From NCBI RefSeq assembly GCF_963583255.1, contig NC_084816.1, forward strand, positions 12,077,100 through 12,141,099: a stretch of 64,000 nt of DNA, in the 5' to 3' direction. Positions 48,666 to 58,501 of the stretch are shown in pieces. The translations under genes and the position numbers were made by a program. The DNA is from Pyrus communis. Its lineage: Eukaryota; Streptophyta; Magnoliopsida; Rosales; Rosaceae. Below the pieces are notes generated by a model. That model ran no database searches. It was not told the DNA's origin and saw only the letters and a list, made by a program, of their open reading frames with translations. Within the stretch, counting starts at the first letter, position 1. Each line of letters opens with the position of its first letter.

Positions 48666-48900
48666 AAAAATATTAATTATTTTTAGAATAAATATTTGGT
48701 ATTATATTTAATATCTTAAATATTTATTCTAAAAATAATTAATACTTTAAATATTTATTCTATAAATGATTAATACCTGAAATATTATTCTATAAATAAT
48801 TAATGCCTTAAATATTTATTCTATATGTAATTAATGCCTTAAATATTTATTCTATATATAATCAATGCTTTAATCAATATAATTATTTTCAGCACAAGTA
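48666..48900. repeat. short tandem repeat of 'taatgccttaaatatttattctat'-type units
   Basis: About five diverged units of roughly 35-40 bp, each with TTAAATATTTATTCTA and a following 'taattaat'. Seen directly. Confidence 0.75.
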
Positions 48901-49084
48901 CGATATTCGTTGAAGATTGTAAACACACATAAACCGAGGATAGGGTGCTTACATTAGGTTTCAATAAAAAAACCCAACAGTAATTGAAACCTAATTAAGT
49001 CCAAATACATAATTGAAACATAATTAAGTCCGAATACATAACTTATAAAAAAAACACCTTAAATTTAAATATTGTCATAGAAAA

Positions 49085-49495
49085 CGTAAATTTAAAACTA
49101 CTATTTGGATGATCTTGGTCCATTCCACAAGACTTCATAACGCCATCGATTGTAACCTCCCTCCAACACATTATCCATCAACTTCATCAACTGTTTGTTC
49201 GTATCATCATTAAGAGTATACTTACACTGTTACACATATATGCAAATAATTAATTCCAACATATAACTAAAAATTTTACTAACTTAATTATTAATCCATC
49301 AACAATATACTTACTAATACTTCATCAATCACAACCTTCTTCACATTCTCGGGCACATCTTCCCAAGAATGCCACTCAGCAGTGGGACAATTATTTCCTA
49401 TGGCTACAACAATCGCATGCGCTAACTCAAAATGATCCCTTAAATCATGCGGGTTGGCATCACATACACTCTCATCCTTGTTCTTATTCGACATC
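49085..49495 (-). CDS. CACTA mini-gene 2 (short protein with Transposase_24-like motif), two exons
   Basis: The likely ATG near 49493 gives MSNKNKDESVCDANPHDLRD, then HFELAHAIVVAIGNNCPTAE and WHSWEDVPENVKKVVIDEVL, ending near 49312. A second exon (about 49225-49090) continues as KYTLNDDTNKQLMKLMDNVL, EGGYNRWRYEVLWNGPRSS. W-x-x-x-P-x-x-V-K and GY-x-RWR are reminiscent of the N-terminal half of Transposase_24 proteins. No stop is seen within the two exons, unlike the larger CACTA genes. The splice sites are approximate. The gene sits between hairpin blocks 4 and 5. Role unknown; it may bind the repeats as a reduced TnpA. Confidence 0.5.
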
Positions 49496-49584
49496 CTAGA
49501 GCAGGAACAAAATTTTGAAGAATAAGAATAATAAAATTGTGAAGAATCAGGATAGCAAAAACGCATATTTATAAGTAGGTTAGG

Positions 49585-49945
49585 ACCTTTGCACGACGAA
49601 GCCTTTGTTGCTCAAACACCTGTATTAAATGCGGTATTAATTCCTCGGATTCACCTGCAGTAAATGGTCAAAACTGACAGGAACTTGCACGACAAATTAT
49701 TGGTTGTGCAAATGCCCGTTTCGTCGCGCAAGTTTTTCTTGCCAAGCAAAATTATCCCACATTTTCTTGCTGACTTTACGCGATGCCAACAAATATTCAT
49801 CGCGTTAAGTGTTCTTGCGCAACAAAACTCTTCGTCACGCACATTTTTTTTCCTCCTATCTTTTCTATTTTGTGCGACGAAGTGCATTTTTCGTCACGCA
49901 AGCACGTCTTAAGCGATGAAACATTCTTCGTCGCGCAAAATATCG
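49585..49945. repeat. CACTA hairpin repeat block 5 (right end)
   Basis: At least five hairpins or half-sites occur, for example TGTGCGACGAA-gtgcattt-TTCGTCACGCAA and TAAGCGATGAA-acattc-TTCGTCGCGCAAA. The block ends about 30 bp from the proposed right terminus. Confidence 0.8.
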
Positions 49946-49978
49946 ACAACAGAGCTTATATGCCTACTTCTAGGGTAT

Positions 49979-50748
49979 ATTAGGAAAAAAAAAAGTAAAT
50001 ATAAAGAATTGCTAGAAACTATTCTAAGTGAAATTCTATTTAAATCTGTGTAATCTCTTTCTACACCCAACTTAAATTTTAAATGTTAATGTATTTTTTA
50101 TCCTATTACATAATTACCATCAAGTTTAAGATGAAATCAATAATAAAAATAAAATTTATCAATAAACCTACACATTATAATTAAACCAAACCCTACCATG
50201 ACTCCTTGTTTATCCTACATTCAATCTGGCTAAAACCCAAATAGCTTTTATAGAGAAAAACAATTTTTTTATGGATGAATAGTGATTTTGAAGTTTTGAA
50301 TCCTCCAACAAAGGTATAACTTGATTTATGAAAAAAATTTGTTCGTTTGATTTCAATTTTTTTTAGAGTTAAGAAGCTGAGTATTTGCACATAGTTTGAA
50401 CTTTCTACAACAGGTGTAAATAGAAAAATTACGACTTTGTTGCTATTTATGGAATTTTTGAAAGTTATCTCTATGAATGTCGTGTTTGTTTCAATATTGA
50501 ATTTAAAAGTTGAGATAAAGCCGCTCCTCCCCAACTGAAACACCCACTTTAGCTTCATCATTACAGCTTCCAGCAGCCATTGGTAATGTTGGACCTCTTG
50601 GCCGCCATCTTGGTCTTGCTTTCTTGTTCTTCATGGCATTACACAACCCACTTGTTGAAAACTCCGTCCGTGGACTGAACATCCATGAAGCATCAAACAT
50701 TTAACAGCTTCAATTTGATGCACAACTACTCTAACTACTTGGTGTTGG

Positions 50749-50800
<52 letters not shown>

Positions 50801-51585
50801 GTGGGGGTGGAGGTGGGGTGGAAGGTGGACAAAGGGCCCAGAATACTTTTTGACTTTAGAGTCTCTTTGAAAACAAACTATTCAATTTGATATTTCATTT
50901 TATAAGTGGGTGTTAAGATAACTTTATATTTTAAATTTGGTATAGGGGATAGTTTAGGTAATAAATTTTCGTTTAAAGAGATATTATTCTTTAATAAAAC
51001 ATAATATGGCTGTAAAGAGTAAGTTAGGTGTAGAAACATGTTACATGGATTCAAATAAAATTTCTCTTAAACTAATTCTTGAATGAGTAAAAATTTGAGT
51101 TCGAATAGGCTCCACATCTTTATCTCCATCTATTATTTTATGATTGACTTACAATTAAGAGTCTGTTCGATAACTGTTTCATTTTTTATTTTTGTACTTT
51201 AGACAAAAGAAGAAATATCTGAGTTTCTCTTTATCAGACAAAATAATTATCAAACACAAAACTAAAAACAAAAATAACTGCATTCTAATTTGACTATAAT
51301 TTTGGAAGTAGAAAGAAAAGTAGTGTGCTCTAAAATATCGTAGCTCTTTGGGGTGATAATGAGATTATGCTCAAATAAACTTATGGGTGATAATGAAACA
51401 GAAGGGAAGAGGCAATCTTTGACTATTTGAAAAAGAAAAATTTTATTTGAACTCATATAACCTATTTCCATACCCAACTTACTCTCTACATTCTAATTAT
51501 TTGTAATTAAACTACCAATATCTCTTTGTTTCTACACCCATTTAAAATAGAAACCCAAAATCAAATCATATGTTCTTTTCCCTAC
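49979..51585. other. intergenic between the CACTA element and the helicase fragment
   Basis: A coding-like reverse-strand frame near 50700-50505 (NAMKNKKARPRWRPRGPTLP) may be a gene fragment, but I cannot identify it. A (GA)n array lies at 50754-50798. The rest is AT-rich, with phrases about 'aaattttatttgaactcat' recurring near 50033, 51055 and 51440 that hint at dispersed repeats. Confidence 0.35.
50754..50798. repeat. (GA)n microsatellite
   Basis: About 22 uninterrupted GA units. Seen directly. Confidence 0.97.
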
Positions 51586-51589
51586 AAAG

Positions 51590-52081
51590 TTGCTCTCGAT
51601 AAATTCAAATTCCACTAGGATCTCGCGAGTTCATAGCATTACAAGGCAAAAGCGACAAATAGAGTATCACTGCTGGGATTAGAAAAAATTTCACGGAACA
51701 TTTTCACGGTTCTTTGAGTTTATTCCTCCCCAACTTCTCTAGCTTGTGTATAACTGTAATGTTCCCGTCCTCATTTAAGTCGTGGCTTTCTTTGTGGCTA
51801 TCTTCAAACTGCCTAACGAAAGGATTTGACAAACTCAAAGCAGCAGCAGCTGCAACTGCGCATGCTAGCACTAAATTATCTCCGAAACTCTTCTTCTTAA
51901 TCAAGACTTGAATAACAGTGAGCAGCCTAGAGTGACGAGGACTCATAGGGTAATGAGCCATGGCCCTCCCTAGAGGTGTCAGTCTTCCATCTTTGTCAAG
52001 TGCTTGAAGACTCTTCAAGCAATGCTCTTCTTTATCCAAGGCATCACCATCTGGAGGAGGTGGAAGAGGAAAATTGGATAC
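51590..52081 (-). pseudogene. fragment of a DEAH-box RNA helicase gene (DEAH13/DHX37-like)
   Basis: The frame reads VSNFPLPPPPDGDALDKEEH, CLKSLQALDKDGRLTPLGRA, MAHYPMSPRHSRLLTVIQVL and NLVLACAVAAAAALSLSNPF. This is the start of the helicase-associated (HA2) winged-helix region of DEAH-box helicases, closest from memory to DEAH13/DHX37, which acts in ribosomal small-subunit processing. An AG acceptor directly precedes 52081, so it looks like one whole exon. After KLGRNKLKEP the frame breaks, yet homology resumes in another frame (FREIFSNPSSDTLFVAFAL) down to about 51590. The ATPase core (DEAH box) and other exons are absent nearby. Probably a duplicated exon fragment, no longer functional. Confidence 0.8.
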
Positions 52082-52951
52082 CTGGATGCCCAAAAAAAAA
52101 GGTCATACCGTCTTCTTAATCTTCTCATAATGCTTAATGAATCCGAATTCACAAAAGGTTGCGTGATGACAAATATTTGACTATTGGGTTTGGGTTTATT
52201 AATAATTTTTAGTTTTATTGTTTATTTATCTTGTACTTAATAGTAATTATACAATAAGATAAAAAAGATAAAAAAGATCATTCACATTTAAAATATAAGT
52301 TAGGTGTAGAGTGAATTATTTGGGTCTAAATAAAATTTCCCTCTGAAAAATGAAGGAAAATGTACAGGCACCATGGCATTCTGCACCAATACACAAGTGA
52401 TAGATTGCCCCGCTGAATTAGGTCTTTTATCTTAAATTATCTATATCTTGAATTTAAACCATTATCACTCATCTTAATTTGAGGTTCCTAAATTTAAACC
52501 CTTATCATTCATCTTAATTAGAGGTGTAATATCTCTTGTAATAAAAATTATATATTTTAAATAATAATGTACATGTACAATGATGTGTGATAAAGTTTCA
52601 GAAGGGCCAATGTCCAACACTGATTGAATCACCTACTAGCCCAACAAGATCAGAGTTTTATACTAAAAGTCATCATTGTAATTAAGAACGGGACTATATG
52701 ATTATAAGTTGTAAATTCTTTCGTCATTACTCCGGATGTGGGATTTTCAACATCATGCACCAAACTTTCTGTCAAGATTAAATATCTACATTACTTCACC
52801 TTCCAAAATATCAGTACGTACCAGCCTCTGATGTAAAAGAAATTCACATGCCAATAAACTTGGACAAGTAAAATTAAAAGCCCTTCACGCAGAACCAACT
52901 ACTAATCTCACTCAGTGGGGTCATATATTTAATATGGCCTTCTTCTCCTCT
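52082..52951. other. intergenic upstream of the Ole e 1-like gene
   Basis: No gene is seen. A duplicated phrase 'aaatttaaacc.ttatca.tcatcttaatt' occurs at about 52450 and 52490. Confidence 0.4.
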
Positions 52952-52962
52952 TCTATTTATAA
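52952..52962 (+). promoter_or_regulatory. TATA box of the Ole e 1-like gene
   Basis: TCTATTTATAAG lies about 85 bp upstream of the ATG at 53041, a normal spacing, followed by a short leader. Confidence 0.6.
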
Positions 52963-53040
52963 GCTTCCAGGCAGTCATCTTTTCTTCAAATTAATTCCTG
53001 TGCTTCTGTAAGTGAGAGAGTGAGTGACTAGTTTGCTTCA

Positions 53041-54149
53041 ATGGCGCTTTCCTGGATTCTCCCAGCACTTCTCTTTGCTTTGGTTCTTGCAAATGTTGAA
53101 CTCTCCACATGCCAAGTTCTGAAGGCCAAGGTCACTTGCCTTGACTGCCATCAAAATTATGATTTCTCAGGTTCCATTTGTTAATTCTTTTAGTTTTACT
53201 CCGTTAATTTTTTTAGTTTTACTCTATATATTTTGTTTATTTTTTTTTCATTTTAGTCCTAACTTAATTTTTAAGTTCAAGAAACCCTAGTGTTCAAAAT
53301 GTGGAATTCTTTGTCCAATTTTCTAAAATTCTAGAATTTTAACTACTCTTGGGAGTTCGAGTACCCTTTCAAGGAGGCGAGTTTGAGCAAAAAATTGAAA
53401 TTGTTTGAAGAGAAAAAAAAAAAAAGAAATAATTTCAAGGAGGCGAGTGGTACTTGAGGAGGTTTGAGTATTACTGTTAGGCGACACAAAACCTCAGCCA
53501 TAATAAATTAGTATTGAACTCGGGAGAGTCGAACTTAATGAACACCTTCCATTTACCAGTAGAGATGGCTACTAGCTAGTAGACTGGTTTTAGGCAGCTG
53601 AGTCGTTTTATTTCTAGATGATAAAAGGAGGGTTAAATAGTCTTTAGGCTATTATAAAAATGTTTAATTTCTTCCAGATTTCCAAATTAGCCTTTTTTAA
53701 AAGTAGACCAAATTCTTATTTAATTACTTCATGCGTTATATGTTTCAGGAATCAAGGTTTTGGTGAAGTGTGATAAAGTGAAAAAGATGGCAATGGCAAT
53801 AACAGAAAATGACGGCTCTTTTGAAGCAAAGCTCCCCTCAAACAACAACACTAAATCTCCACATGCTAAGAACTGCTTTGCCAGGATTCTTGGAGGACCA
53901 GATCAGCTCTATGCCTCCAGGAAGTTCATGGCATCTGAGATTGTCAAGACCCAAGACTCCAACTCTTATACCACAACAACTCCTCTTGGCTTCTCCACAT
54001 CATGCCCTTTGAACATCAAAGATGCAGCCTGTAAAGCCATGAACAAGTTTGGCTCGTCCAAGACTATCAATCTACCTCTGCCACCAGAGTGGGGTTTGGC
54101 ACCTTCAAGCTATTATATTCCTTTCATCCCCATCATTGGGATACCTTAA
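53041..54149 (+). CDS. pollen Ole e 1 allergen/extensin family protein, 2 exons
   Basis: Exons 53041-53170 and 53749-54149 are joined by a GT-AG intron of 578 bp, with codon 44 split after its first base. The product is 176 residues. Residues 1 to about 24 form a hydrophobic signal peptide (MALSWILPALLFALVLANVE...), so the protein is secreted, probably to the cell wall. The mature part begins CQVLKAKVTCLDCHQNYDFS. It has the Cys pattern and beta-sandwich signature of the Ole e 1 family, with VKCDKVKKM and NDGSFEAKLPSNN, then NCFARILGGPDQLYASRKF, the late Cys in TSCPLNIKDAACKAM and a proline-rich tail. It resembles Arabidopsis At3g26960-type proteins from memory. The biochemical role of this subfamily is not established. 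The gene looks intact. AATAAA near 54203 could serve polyadenylation. Confidence 0.92.
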
Positions 54150-54196
54150 GTATTGTGTGTGAAGAAGCATGTTATAATTAAGCTGCAGAAGTTCTA

Positions 54197-54285
54197 TATA
54201 TAAATAAATATATAAATATATATATATACATATATATATATGTATATAAATGTATGTACGTATATGTGTGTGTGTGTGTGTGTAC
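54197..54285. repeat. (AT)n/(GTAT)n/(GT)n compound microsatellite
   Basis: Located in the 3' flank of the Ole e 1-like gene, with about 10 GT units at its end. Seen directly. Confidence 0.9.
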
Positions 54286-55227
54286 CCAGTGTGTTTTAAT
54301 TTATTTGTTTTTGTCCTTTGTGGCCTATAAACCTAGGAGGTGTAATGTATTAAGCACTTAGAACAATGTTGATTTACCAATAAGACAAGTAGTATTACTG
54401 CATCGTGTACATACACTGATACAAGCACTATACCCGTTTATTATTCGTTCAAGCGCTATCATCGTTTATTTTTAGGTCCTCGTTGCAAGATTAACCTTCG
54501 CAAAATACAATAAAAAAAGTTTATATTGTTTCAAATAACCATCAAATGTTCACGATATTAATCAAATGTTTAAATGATTTCATCATGTTTGGTTAAATTT
54601 TATAGGGATGGCCGTTGAACGTTTTGTATCATTATCTGAGTTGATGTTCTAGTTATGTGAAGCTTAGGGTTAAGTGGTTTTTTTATAAGAAAGTACGATA
54701 TCTCATTCATTGAAAAAACGGCATTACAAATACATATCATGAATAACTAAACAATGATCAAACTAAATATAAAAATATTACAATTGAGCACGACTAATCG
54801 CTAAACAATGATCAAACTAAATATAAAAATATTACAAATACATATCAATAAAACCCTGAAACCTCGTCTTGTGAGAAGAAAATCACAAATCAAATATTGG
54901 AATAGGGAGTATACGATGCCATGGATCTATCGCATCACCTAATCACCACCACAATCCTAGAATACCAAATGAAGTAGATTCAGAAAATCAAATAGCTCCA
55001 CCCTTCACACATAGTTCCAAAAGAAGTAGCACATCAAAACGAAAATTAAAATCATGCAACTCTCCTAAAGAGAATCAAACTAGAAAATTCTCCTAAAGAT
55101 AGAAATAAAAATCAGACGCCAAAATACTAGAAGTTATTAGACAGAAACAAAATAAATGGATAAAATGATGTCGCTGCTCCACATCATCCGGACATTCGAG
55201 AGCCATATCACCAAACCGGCTAAACGC
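54286..55227. other. intergenic, nothing recognised apart from a short duplication
   Basis: The phrase 'aacaatgatcaaactaaatataaaaatattacaa' occurs twice (about 54750 and 54803), a 50-bp tandem duplication. No gene or RNA is seen. Confidence 0.5.
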
Positions 55228-56882
55228 TATTAGGGAGCAAAAATCTCACCAACGAGCCCAATCATATCTCAAGACCAAATCATTGTACAAACGTCACAAG
55301 CCAAGTTTAAATTTATGTAAAAGTGCGAAAACAAGGGGCATGTGAATTTACGATCATGCCACACCCAAGGTTCTAAAAGTGAAAAAACAGAATGACATAT
55401 AGGTTACAAAGTATTATAACATACTGAAAACATGCGGAACAAGCATATAATGAGTGTTCATCCAAGTATTCGACAAGTCTCTTACAAGGAAAAATAAAAT
55501 GCAAAATTAAAGTTATCTATTTTTTGTTTAAGTGAGAGTCGCGTCCTAAGTGTGTCTAGATAGGTGCCTAGGAACGTAGGTCTAAGTGCTTTTTCTTAAT
55601 TTTCAAACATCTAGGGATTATCGAGGCGCTGGCCAACCATCTAGTGCCTAAGCAAGGATAGGTAAAAAATTTTAGAACAATGGTCACGCTAATAAAATAA
55701 TAATTTATAAAACGGTATCCAAGCCCATGCACATGTATGCATTTTTATCATGCTATGTTATGACATTCATGTTATCAATCAATCACGTTAACCACGCTGC
55801 ATGCTAAAGTGGGCCCAAACCACATATCGGGGCATGACAATTGAATTGTGGTGTGGATGGTTACAGAAGTTTACTAGGCCTACATGGAACTAAGGTTGTG
55901 GAAGATTTTGGGCCGCTTGGGAGCTGCAAAAAACCAAGCCCATGATTTTTTTGTTTCACTTAGGAAAGTTTGAGAAAGAAAAAGACCATGCTTTCCCTTT
56001 TCGTTACAAACCAAAAAGGGCACTTAAGAATCAACCAAAATCCAAAGATGAGCCGCCTGAATCATAACAGGACCACATTCAACATAGTAATACACGCCTC
56101 ACTAATAGAGTGAGAAGGAACCTTTCCCTTCCAAGCTTACACATGAAAACTAGAAGGAAAACAATGAGGACCGTTCCAAAATAAGATGGTGTTTATGGAA
56201 ACTAGCGTTGGAAGACGATGCTATTAGCAGTGTGCTCAACCCAGGCTTCACGAGACTAATAATGCTCTTCAACGTTACACCAAAGAGGGATTCTATAATT
56301 GCAGCAATAGAAAGAAATGAGAAAACTAAACAAAAACAAGAAGAAGAAAGGAAACCAAAGGATTCTCTAGCTGGAACTTGAGAGAATCCCTGCACCTATA
56401 AGTTAGGGAAAGTCAGCACGATGAGGAAGGAGGAACAAGGGAAAAAGATAACTATGGAAGATCGCACCAAGAAAGGCAAGCTTTCTCTTAGTGCAGGAAA
56501 CTCTAGTTCTTGAGGAATAAGCTTTCCTTACACTTTGAGGATTTCCTTAAGTTTTCCTTACACTTCCTTAGTCACCAAAATATTACCAGAGTATTAAGAA
56601 CCTAGATTACCCATCCTCAAACCATGCAAGCAAGCACAAGTTCTCTCTCTTTCATGCTAAAGCAATGAACTTTTAGCTTCCATGCTACCCTTCACTCATG
56701 CAAGTTATAATTTGTCATAATTATTCAATCTTTGGTAAATTGAAGTCATTTATTCAACTGGAATACTTCCTAAGATGTATTAATTCTTTTGAAGTATTTC
56801 AGGACTTGTGTCGGAAACAAACCAAGGAAGCTGAGGGTTTCCACCAAGGACTAAATCTAACTCGATCAAAAGATCCCTAACA
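55228..56882 (+). mobile_element. 5' LTR of a retroelement (same family as 2847-4389)
   Basis: It starts TATTAGGGAGCAAAAATCTC and ends CCCTAACA. It is directly followed by TTGGCGACTACACTGGG (56889-56905), a primer-binding region like the TGGCGACTCCACTGGGG of Ogre/Tat-type elements. It matches the solo LTR at 2847-4389 over most of its length, apart from an inserted MITE near 55370-55690. The reverse frame at 56150-56395 lies within the LTR and is not a gene. Confidence 0.72.
55372..55688. mobile_element. MITE-like insertion in the LTR
   Basis: This is absent from the sister LTR at 2847-4389, which reads straight from 'gatcatgcca' to 'taataaaataataattta'. It is bounded by CAAGGTTCTAAAA and, inverted, TTTTAGAACAATGG. 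Exact ends and the target duplication are unclear. Confidence 0.55.
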
Positions 56883-56927
56883 TAAATATTGGCGACTACA
56901 CTGGGACCATGTCACAATTCTGATTCA

Positions 56928-57140
56928 ATGGCTCCAAGATCCAAAAAATTAAAAAAAAAATTAAAAAAAAACACCACCTGGATTGGCAATGTCTTAGAGG
57001 AAGCAGGTGAGACTGCTTCTAGGCTAAACGAATCTCAGCGCCAGGAAAGCCAAGAGAATTTCAAGGAGTACGTCATGTTAAACATTGTTACTGCCATTAT
57101 GCTTTGGGAGAAGCCTAAAAGGATATTGTCATGTCAATAA
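56928..57140 (+). CDS. short open frame after the primer-binding site, gag-position, unknown
   Basis: The ATG at 56928 gives MAPRSKKLKKKLKKNTTWIG and continues to a stop at 57138-57140 (70 residues). It lies where gag begins in Ogre/Tat-like elements and is lysine-rich at its start, as some gag proteins are. It has no zinc knuckle or capsid motif, so it is at most a relic. Confidence 0.4.
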   Translation: MAPRSKKLKKKLKKNTTWIGNVLEEAGETASRLNESQRQESQENFKEYVMLNIVTAIMLWEKPKRILSCQ

Positions 57141-57439
57141 AAAAAACTTAAGAATTCAATCTCGAAGCGAAGCGAGAAGATGAGCTAAAAAGACCACGCA
57201 CAGTGGGAAATGACCCATGAGAAGGAATCAGCTGATGTTGTCGTAAAGGGTTTTGAGAAGGGACCATTCTTTGCAACCCATAAAGGTGTCATTACCATGC
57301 TAGAAAAGAAGTTACATAAGAGTTCCTAAGACTGGGTATGTTCCTTAACTACCATACCCAATCAGTCTCCTTCACATGTCATATCCTAAATACTAAGAAA
57401 CTCATATGTAACTCGTTTTCGCAGAAGTGGGATTTCTTC

Positions 57440-58133
57440 CTCCTCCACAGGATTCTCAGGGTACCATCTTTATTATTGGAACCGTATTTGAAAAGGTGTA
57501 GCTAACGACGTTGACGAAGTGTTGCAGGACCGTTTTCCCTTATTCTTCCTTATAATTGGGGAAGTTCTGGGTTTGAGAAAATTGACCCTTTTAAAACTTC
57601 TTTTGCTTCGATCCAATCGGGATCATGATAGGAAACTTAGAGCAATGGTTGATGACTGTACTCTTCCCACGATCCGAGATTCGAACCAGAGGAAATAGCC
57701 AATTCCAACTACGGTGCTTAGTAGAGGTTTGCATCACACGGTTGATCAACTCCGATCAACATACACCAATATTCTCTAAGTCATCGTTGAGGCATCGGTT
57801 GGGAGAATGAATGTTTTTTACTCTGGCCCTTGAGATTTCATCCTCCCAATCATCGTTAATTGCCAAGATATCCATGAACCAGTCTTTATCTTGCCAAGGG
57901 ATACCTGAGATGTATGGCCCTCAAATAAGCTGGGTCTAGGCATAAAGTAGTAACCTTAAATGATTTTTCGTGCGTTGGACAACATCCTGAATTCTTGAAG
58001 TCCAAGATAAGCCTCATACCAACGATTAAGTAGTTCAAAGCATGTAATAAGCCTGAAGGTGGCCAGGGCGAAGTCGTTGATAACCATGTCCTAGCTGATC
58101 AAGATGCCTTTCATTACTACAAAATCAGCTAAA
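57440..58133 (-). pseudogene. antisense frame of the retroelement, copy 2, broken
   Basis: On the minus strand it reads KGILIS[stop]DMVINDFALATFR, LITCFELLNRWYEAYLGLQE, then DWEDEISRARVKNIHSPN and QTSTKHRSWNWLFPLVR, with several stops and shifts. It is collinear with the antisense frame at 18200-16615. The LTR and primer site to its left are on the plus strand, so this frame runs against the retroelement. The product family is not recognised. Confidence 0.5.
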
Positions 58134-58501
58134 TGTGTCAGAGGATGGTGGCGATTAATAAGTATGTTGTTGGTTAAAATGTTATCGACAATACATATTA
58201 GGTAGTGTTGGATAACAAAATATTTCTTTCATTCGTAGTTGACAGACACTAGAAATGTCGGATATAGGCTACATAAATTTGGTAGAATCCGAAAAGAAAT
58301 TTGAACGACACTAGATTGTTATTTTTTTAATATTTTTAACCATTTTTGGCAGTTGCAATGTCAACATTGGTGTTTATATCCGCAAGGATTGGTTAATTTT
58401 ATTTAATTTTATTATTTTATTAATTATGTCGATTAGGGTACAATAACTGTTAGATTTATGTGACAGAATAGATTTATTTTATTATTTTCAAATTTGTACG
58501 C
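58134..58501. other. no recognised feature
   Basis: Begins with 'ctacaaaatcagc', which recalls a decayed CACTA end, but no partner is found. No gene is seen. Confidence 0.3.

Larger units (their letters stand above)
37659..49975 (-). mobile_element. large degenerate CACTA (En/Spm) transposon, about 12.3 kb
   Basis: The left terminus reads CACTACTAAATTAAACAG. The right terminus read inward is CCCTAGAAGTAGGCATAT, a CACTA end with one changed base. The trinucleotide TAT lies on both outer sides (37656-37658 and 49976-49978), matching the 3-bp duplication of CACTA elements. Inside, on the minus strand, are a TnpD-like transposase (46573-42989), a TnpA/Transposase_24-like gene (40281-38230) and two mini-genes. 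Five blocks of TTGCGCGACGAA hairpins resemble the subterminal transposase-binding repeats of En/Spm. Several nonsense codons make this copy non-autonomous. The coding identity is firm; the exact ends are inferred. Confidence 0.82.
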
